Below are positions 57,213-64,000 of a stretch of DNA of 64,000 nt, piece by piece. Within the stretch, counting starts at the first letter, position 1. Every line of letters starts with the position of its first letter. Position numbers and translations under genes: made by a program. The stretch is from Rhinopithecus roxellana (Eukaryota; Chordata; Mammalia; Primates; Cercopithecidae), in assembly GCF_007565055.1 (NCBI RefSeq), contig NC_044555.1:37736235-37800234 (forward strand). Direction: 5' to 3'. The notes below the pieces were generated by a model, which was given only the letters and a program-made list of their open reading frames with translations, did not search any database and was not told where the DNA came from.

Positions 57213-57522
57213 AGGCCAGGTATAGTGGCTCACACCTGCACTTTGGAAGGCCAAAGTGGGAGGATCATTTGAGTCCAGGAGCTTGAGGCCAGTCTGGGTA
57301 ACACAGAGAGAACTAGCTCTACAAAAAATTTAAAAATTAGCTAAGCGTGGTAGTGCATGCCTGTACAGCTACCTGGGCAGCTGAGGTGGGAAGACCACTT
57401 GAGCCTAAGGAAGTCGAGGTCTCAGTGAGCCATGATTGTGCTACCACTGCGCTCCAGCCAGGGTGACAGAGTGAGATGCTTTCTCAGAAGAAATAATAAA
57501 TAAATAAATAAATTACAAGAAT
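57213..57522 (+). mobile_element. AluJ element
   Basis: Old sense Alu: GGCCAGGTATAGTGGCTCAC start, TTGAGTCCAGGAG and CACTTGAGCC in the two arms, and a tail of (AAAT)n type. Strong divergence and the arm variants fit AluJ. The left arm lacks the usual TGTAATCCCAG words. ATACAAAAATA and TTACAAGAATA on the two sides may be a decayed target duplication. Confidence 0.85.
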
Positions 57523-58652
57523 AAAATAAGTTTATGTTTTAAAGTACAAAGTATTACAGTTTTATTACTAATACCCCAGAATTCTGTTACAATATGGTAT
57601 TTTTAAATTATTTTTTAATACAAACTCAAAGTATGTAAATAAAATGTGTTTGTAATTTCTTAGCCATTAAAAGCCTTTGCAATGTTTATTTTACGGTCAA
57701 AGGCAATTGCATAACTATTGTCTTTCATTGACATCCTATTCTCTAAATATTTCTTACCATACTGTCAATTGTATCAAAGACAACCACTGTGTTCCAGGTT
57801 TATCTTCTGCCCCTGTTTCAAAGTACAGTAGAGATCTTGTTAGAAAACAAATCTTATGACTTTTTTGTTCTTTCTCTGTATCTGTCTCTCTCGCTGTTTA
57901 TCTCTCTCCTCCTGTCCCAAGGGTAATACTATTTGGTGCTTTACATATTTTCGTGTGGGTAATTAAACCAAGCTGAACTTAAATAAAAGGGCCAAAACCC
58001 CCAATCTTTTAAAATGATTCTCCACACACACACACACACACACAGAAAATAAAGGAATAGTCATGTAACTCCTCTCATAACAAAATCACTAACCTGCAGA
58101 AAGAAAACTCTTTGCTAAGTAAAGCAGTAAAGTGCTGTATTTGATGAGGAAAAATAATAAAATGTTAACTTTGGTAGGAGAATCCCATTTTGACTTGATG
58201 GAAAGAAATTTTACTTAGACCAACAACTTACCATAATTTAATTTATTCTAAACTGTAGTATATTATCTTAAAATATTAACAGGGGATGGCAACTAATGTT
58301 ATTTATCAGTAATAGGTCTAAGAAAACAGTCTCAATATACAGGTGGGCCAATATCCAAAGAATTTTCCAATTGCAAAAGTAAATATAGAAGAGTTGAAGT
58401 TAAGTGACAAAAACACATTTCAGAAAAAAAAAAAAAAAAGTATACTTTAAATGAAAGACATAAAATTCCTTTTTAACTTGACCTAGAAACAGTGCTCCAA
58501 ATGTAAAACTTGAAATAAAAATCAACAAACATTTAGATCTACTTATATGATAAGTAAATTCCTTTTGCTTTCTATTGAAAGAAGAAAGGAGTCTATATAA
58601 TCAAAATGCCTGCTTTGGAGATGTTAGAAAATCTTTCTAGAAAACTGTATAT
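57523..58652. other. Intergenic DNA
   Basis: No gene is seen. It contains an (AC)n tract at 58024-58044 and an A run of about 17 at 58422-58438. The short frame at 57677-57859 has no domain. Confidence 0.5.
58024..58044. repeat. Short (AC)n tract
   Basis: About 10 AC units. Confidence 0.9.
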
Positions 58653-58657
58653 AAGAC

Positions 58658-59041
58658 TGATATTATCTAGCTCTGTATCCCCACTCGAATCTCATGTCGA
58701 ATTGTAATCCTCATTGTTGGAGGAGAGACCAGGTAGGAGGTGATGTGATAATGGGGGTGGATTTTCCCCCTGCTGTTCTTATAATAGTGAGTGAGAGCTC
58801 AGAAAATCTGGGTGTTTGAAAGTCTGTAACACTTCCCCCTTCACACTCTCTCTCTTCTGCTAGCCATGTGAAGACATGCTTGCTTCCTCTTTACCCTATG
58901 CCATGACTGTAAGTTTCCTGAGGCCTCCCCAGCCATGCCTCCTTACAGCCTGTGGAACTGTGAGTCAATTAAACCTCTTTTCTTCATAAATTACCCAGTC
59001 GCAGGTATTTCTTTATAGTAGTGTGAGAATGGACTAATAAA
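58658..59041 (+). mobile_element. Solo MST-type LTR
   Basis: TGATATTATCTAGCTCTGT start, CATGACTGTAAGTTTCCTG and GTGAGTCAATTAAACC inside, and GGACTAATAAA end (CA decayed to AA). The 5-bp target duplication AAGAC is exact at 58653-58657 and 59042-59046. There is no internal region, so it arose by recombination between two LTRs. Confidence 0.9.
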
Positions 59042-59046
59042 AAGAC

Positions 59047-59638
59047 TAAATTTTATTGGAAGAAAATAAAAAAGGGGATTCCTAATTGGTAATTAGAGGG
59101 CAAGACTGCTCTATTCTAATGGGAATTTAGCCTTTCAATTATACATAATTCCAGCCTCAGCTTGTAGCATTTATGAAATCATTAAATCATTCAAGACGTC
59201 AAGAACTGCTCACATAATGAATTGAACAAAAAACTGAAATAATTAAGAAATGTAATTTTAAATCTATACTTGTGAGATCTAGTTCTCCAGTTCTCCATTT
59301 ATAGAATCCTATTCTATAAATTCTTTGTGAATGCACCATCAGAGTGGCTGATAAAATATATTAAAAAATAGTATATTGATTGTTGTCACCAGAGCAGTAT
59401 TCATGGTACTATATTGCCAACAAAAAATTGCTTCGAGCTGACTATCTTTAAATCTGAATTAAAGTAAGAATTTTTCTAATAGCATTTCTAAGTCAACAAA
59501 TTTTAGTTTTTGCTTTTCTTGTTTTATTTTCTTTCCTCTCCTTCTCCCTTTATCACTTCCTTCCTTCCTTCTTTTCCTCTCATATATTTTACTCTACCAA
59601 ATTGTTTCTATTAGCCACATAAAACAATATTTAAAAGA
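59047..59638. other. Intergenic DNA
   Basis: AT-rich, no gene. A pyrimidine-rich stretch (CTTCC repeats) lies at 59520-59580. Confidence 0.5.
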
Positions 59639-59650
59639 ATGGGATACAGG

Positions 59651-59660
59651 CAAGATGGCC
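59651..59660 (+). promoter_or_regulatory. YY1-like site at L1 5' end
   Basis: CAAGATGGCC, intact, about 11 bases inside the element. Confidence 0.6.
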
Positions 59661-61351
59661 AACAAGACACAGCCAGGAGGAACATCTGCCACAAGGAGAC
59701 CTGTGTACTGGGACAACTAGCACACTCCTTGAAGATCTTCAGAGGAAAGATATTGAGAGTGGATGGAGGAAAGACCCAGATGCCGGACTGGAGTGGGAGG
59801 AAGCTAGGAACCCTGCAAAGGGTTGTTGTACACCAGGACTTGTTCCTGGCCCTCAGTGACTTCTGAAGAAGTGATGATTTGAGCAAGCAAGTGGCAACCT
59901 GCTCTCACAGTAGGCCTCTAGAATCTTGGGATCAGGATACCCCACAACCCCCACAGATACTAGAGATGGCAGGGGGAGCTGCTTAGGGAGATGTTAGGGG
60001 CAGAACTCTAGCCAGTGTGGAGTCCAGAGGGTTTGGTATGGGAGCATCTGCAGTGAAGCATGGCCAGGAATGCCCATCCCCCAATGCTCACTTTGGTTCC
60101 CTAGGATACTTTAGCCCTAGGGAACTATCTGACCTGAACAGTGCAGGTCGTCTTGCCCATTAGACAGAGCCAGTTGGACCTGAGCACCCCTCAGTCGACT
60201 GGCCTCCCCTGGGGCCCTAGCTTGGTTGCACCTGCTTGCAGTGCAGCCTCAGACGCCCAGATGAGGTGCATCCTGGGGACAGACCCACATTAAAGCTCCT
60301 GCACTGGCCTACTGCACCTCACCAATGGAGAGCTCCAGCAGAGTGGCACCCGTGGATGCACACCAGCCCACTCATACATTTGCCCCACCGCAGCCTCCCC
60401 CATAACACTTTATCTGCAGGCACTCACCCATGGTGAACCTCAAAATTGCTTTGCCAGCCTGTGTGCATGCAGGAAGACATTTTTTTCCCTCTTCTTTGCC
60501 AGCACGTGCGTGTGTGTGCACCCCACCACGCCACTGTTGCTGGCATGAGTACACCTTGCCCCCCTCATCACGCCGTCATTGCTGTCAGAGTTTTCACAGT
60601 CAAAGAGACTCACAGACCCCCGACAAACTAGGGCTTTGCCAGTCCTGCACCCACCAGTGTCCCACCACTGCACCAAGGGAGACTCCAACACAAAACTGTG
60701 CAAGGAGACCAGCGAACCTGCCCCTGCCTTGAGCAGCCATAGCTGCCTGCATGAATGCACATACAGAGGGCACACACAGTCACCCACCATCCCCCTGCCC
60801 CCATGGCAACACCACTGCTGGTACAAATGCATGCAGTGATGCTGGTGGGGCTCCACTTTCTGCACTGTGCTGCCATTGCTGCCATTGCAAACACCCGCAT
60901 GAAGCCTGGCACCCCTGAAACCACCAAAATCCCACTGTAGCCAAGAAGTGTGCAGTCTGCTGTCCTGCTGCTGCTGCTGCTGGCATGTACAAATGAAGAT
61001 GATTCCTGCTGCCACCACTCTATGAAGCGCTTTGGCTGGAACCACCCATCAGAGTATTGTAAACAGCAATCCAGGAACACCTCAGATCCTCCATTGGAGC
61101 AGGTTCCTAACCTCAAGTGACCAGAAAACAAAGTCCAGGGCCCAATACATGACCCATAGACTTAGAGCTTGCAGTCCAGGAGTACTGAGCTAAGATGTTG
61201 ACCCTGAAGATCTTCCAGAAACTAATCCAATCAACAGACCCCACATTATATCACAATCAAACTCACATGTATATCAAATAGGATAAAATGAAAAAAGATC
61301 CCATCCTAAGAATAAGAGTTTCATAGATTGAAGGAAAATCAGCCCACAAAG

Positions 61352-62352
61352 ATGAGAAAGAACCAGCACAAGAATTCTGGCAACTCAAAAATCCAGTTTC
61401 TCCTTCATCACACTAGTCCAGAAACAATGGTTCTTAACCAGGCTGAGATGGCTGAAATGACAGATATAGAATTCAGAATATGGATAGGAATGATGACCAT
61501 CAATATCATCCATAGGAGAAAGTCAAACCCCAATCCAAGAAATCTAAGGATCACAATAAAATGACACAGTAGCTAATAGACAAAATGGCCATTATGAGAC
61601 AGTACCAAGCTAATCTGTTAGAGCTGAAAAACATGCTGCAAAAATTTCATAAGGCAATCGCAAATATTAACAGCAGGATTTACCAATCTGAGGAAAGAAC
61701 TTCAGAGCATGAAGACTGGCTGTATAAAATAACTCAGTCAGAGAAAAAGAAAGATAAAAATAATAAAGAAGTATGAACAAATCCTATGAGAAATATGAGA
61801 TTATGTAAGGAGACCCAATCCACAATTCATTGGCATGCCTGAAACAGGGGAAGAGAAACCAAGCAACTGGTAAAATGTATTTTAGAATATTTTTCATGAA
61901 AAATTTTCCAACCTTACTAGTGAGGTCAACATTCAAATGCAGGAAATGCAGAGAACCTCTGTGAAATACCACGCAAGAAGACCATCCCCAAGACACATAG
62001 TCATCAAATTCTCCAAGATTGAAAGGAAAGAATGTTAAAGACAGCTAGAGAGAAGGGGCAGGTCACCTACAAAGGAAATCCCATCAGGATAATAGCAGAA
62101 CTGTCCACAGAAACCCTACAATCCAGAAGAGATTGTCAGTCTATGTTCAACATTCTTAAAGAAAAGAATTTTAAACCATGAATTTCATATCTGGCCAAAC
62201 TAAGCTTCATACGTGAAGGAGAAATAAGATCCTTTTCAGACAAGAAAATGCTAAGAGAATTTAAGAGCAGACCTGCCTTAAAAGAGGTCCAGAAGAGAGT
62301 GTTAAATATGGAAAGGAAAGACTGTTACCAGTCACCACAAACGCACAGTTAA
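61352..62352 (+). pseudogene. L1 ORF1 pseudogene
   Basis: Start ATG at 61352 (MRKNQHKNSGNSK...). The first piece is open to 61564, then a frame change leads to a second piece from 61585 with a coiled coil (LLELKNMLQKF, NSRIYQSEERTSEHEDW) to about 61776. The C-terminal domain words follow (GCTAGAGAGAAGGGGCAGG near 62045, TCCACAGAAACCCTACAATC near 62105). The frame ends with TAA at 62350-62352. At least three breaks are present, so no full protein can be made. Confidence 0.85.
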
Positions 62353-62421
62353 TTGCATACACCAGTGCCACTATAAAGCAACCACACAAACAAGTCTGCA
62401 TAATAACCAGCTAACAACATA

Positions 62422-64000
62422 ATGACAGGATTGCATCCACACATATCAATACAAACCTTGAATATAAACAGGCTAAATGCTTGAACTAAAAGGCACAGAG
62501 TGGCAAGTTGGATAAAGAAGCAAAACTCAATGGTATGCCATCTTCAAAAGATCCATTTCACATGCAATGACACCCATAGGCTCAAAATAAAGGGATGTAG
62601 AAAAATCTGCCAAGCAAACAGAAAGCAGAAAAAAAGCAGGTGTTGCTATTCTAATTTAATACAAAATCAACTTAAAATTAAAGATTTAAAAAATAACATG
62701 GGCATTACATAATGGTAAAGGGCTCAATTCAATAAGAAGACCTAGTTATTCTAAGTGTACATGTGCCTTATACAGGAGCACTCGGATTTATAAAGCAAGT
62801 TCGTAGAGACCTACAAAGAGATTGAGATAACTACACAACCACAGTGGGAGACTTTAACATGCCACTGACAATATTAGACAGCTTATCAGCGCAGAAAACT
62901 GACAAGGGTATTTGGAAAGTTAACACTTGACCAAATGAACCTAATAGAAATCTATAGAATATACATTCTTCTTATCTGCATATGGCACATATTCTAAAAT
63001 CAACAACACAATGGTGCATAAAACAATCCTCAGAAAATTTTAAAAAATGAAATTATACCAACCACACTCTCAGACCACAGCACAATAAAAATAGAAATAA
63101 ATACTAAGAAAATCGCTCAGAACCATACGATTAAATGAAAATTAACCTGCTCCTGAATGACTTCTGGGTAAACAATGAAATTAGGGCCTAAATCAAGAAA
63201 TTCTTTGAAACTAATAAAAAAAAAATCAACATGCTAGAATACCTGGAATAAGAGCAAAGCAATGTTAAGTAGGAAGTTTATTGCACTAAACACCCACATC
63301 AAAAAGTTAGAAAGATATCAAATTAACAACCTAATATTACAACTAGAGGAACTAGGTAAACAAGAGCAAACCAACCCCAAATCTAGGAAAATACAAGAAA
63401 TAACCAAAATCAGAGCTGAACTGAAGGAAATTGAGAAGTGAAAAACCATACAAAAGATCAATTAATCCAGGAGCTGGTTATTTGAAAAAATAAATAAGAT
63501 AAATTGACAATTAGCTAGACTAATAAAAATAGAGACAAGATTCAAATAAACACAATCAGAAATGACAAAGGGAATGTTACCAGTGACACCACAGAAACAG
63601 AACAAAACCCTAAGAGACAATTATGAACACTTCTATGAACAAAAATTAGAAAACTTAGAAGAAATGCATACATTCTTGGAAACATACAACCTCCAAATAT
63701 TTAACCACAAAGAGATTGGATCCTTAAACAGACCAATAATGAGTTCTGAAGTTGAATCAATAATAAGTCTGCCAACCAGAAAAAGCCAAGGACAAGATGG
63801 ATTAATAGCCAAATTCTGCCAGATGTACAAAGAGGAAATCATACCATTCCTACTGAAACTATTCCAAAATGTCGAGGAGGAAGATCTCCTTCCTAACTCA
63901 TTTTATGAGACCAGCATCACCGAAACCTGGTGAAGACACAAAAACAACAAAAAAGAAAAACACAGGCCAATATTCTTGAGGAGCACAGGTGGAAACATTC
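62422..64000 (+). pseudogene. L1 ORF2 pseudogene, partial (window end)
   Basis: The start ATG is at 62422-62424, about 70 bases after ORF1. The frame meets a TGA about 20 codons in (…NRLNA-stop). Endonuclease words are present (HFTCNDTHRLKIKGC; the DNA for GDFNMP near 62850; SDHSTIK near 63080). The 123-codon piece 63562-63933 is the start of the reverse transcriptase region (LLPNSFYETSI). The remaining part lies beyond the window. It is inactive. Confidence 0.87.

Larger units (their letters stand above)
59640..64000 (+). mobile_element. Sense L1 running off the window
   Basis: Starts at about 59640 (GATACAGGCAAGATGGCC). It has a 5' UTR of about 1.7 kb, ORF1 (61352-62352) and the first half of ORF2, which is cut by the window end. 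Its age lies between the L1PA at 18.8 kb and the oldest copies. The 201-codon antisense frame (60440-61045) and other frames over the 5' UTR are chance products of GC-rich low-stop sequence. Confidence 0.88.

Noticed and set aside
60440..61131. 201- and 167-codon minus-strand frames
   Set aside because: They run antisense through a GC-rich L1 5' UTR and overlap each other in different frames; composition explains them.
1..64000. Search for a novel defence, CRISPR, toxin or other accessory system
   Set aside because: The window is primate repeat-rich DNA. No array of regular spacers, no operon-like gene series and no non-transposon enzyme motif is visible.

Overview
The window is primate genomic DNA, most likely from an Old World monkey (cercopithecoid). 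The base for this is the three young AluY copies. They carry CTCAAGCC where human AluY has CTCACGCC, and the two complete ones also have GGATCCGGCCACTGC or its complement where human AluY has GATCGCGCCACTGC; this is the pattern of the cercopithecoid AluYR subfamilies. The full-length L1 is also of a young but not human-specific L1PA type. I found no host protein-coding gene, exon set, tRNA, rRNA or CRISPR array. This is an AT-rich gene desert built largely of LINE-1 copies, with MaLR LTR elements (MST/THE1 type), Alus, one MER2-like DNA transposon and scattered MIR/L2 relics.

Layout. 1-1.7 kb: an unclassified repeat, a compound microsatellite and an L1 scrap. 1.7-9.3 kb: an old sense-strand L1 interrupted by an AluY and by a younger L1 that lacks ORF1 and its own 3' end. 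9.35-9.9 kb: an unidentified open frame of 130 codons with an A-rich tail, possibly retroposed. 12.86-15.14 kb: a complete but non-coding MST provirus with two LTRs. 15.1-15.9 kb: an L1 scrap and the MER2-like element. 16.16-29.51 kb: an old antisense L1 holding a full-length 6.2 kb L1PA (18.82-25.03 kb, 10-bp target duplication) and a solo MST LTR. 30.7-32.6 kb: an L1 3' fragment split by a decayed MST element. 32.6-42.5 kb: mostly single-copy DNA with one L1 fragment, one AluY, an L2 end and an (AC)n tract. 42.48-57.08 kb: a three-level L1 nest. 57.2-59.6 kb: an AluJ and an MST solo LTR. 59.64-64.0 kb: a sense L1 running off the window.

Insertion order. Target-site duplications let parts of the order be read directly. 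In the 42.5-57.1 kb nest, a sense L1 received an antisense L1 (16-bp duplication, one mismatch), which lost its middle. Its poly(A) tail then received another antisense L1, and its body received an AluY. Every L1 reading frame seen is broken by stops, frameshifts or deletions, so none looks able to move by itself.

No new biological system is visible. The points most worth checking are structural: two L1 copies whose deletions join the 5' UTR to distant coding sequence (about 4.91 kb and about 53.2 kb), which may be deletions or retroposed spliced RNAs; a chimaeric L1/L1 junction at 8.26 kb; a 25-bp tandem duplication in the young L1's ORF1; a long G-run tract in its 3' UTR; and the unidentified open frame at 9.5 kb. 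All family names rest on reading and memory of consensus sequences, not on a database search.
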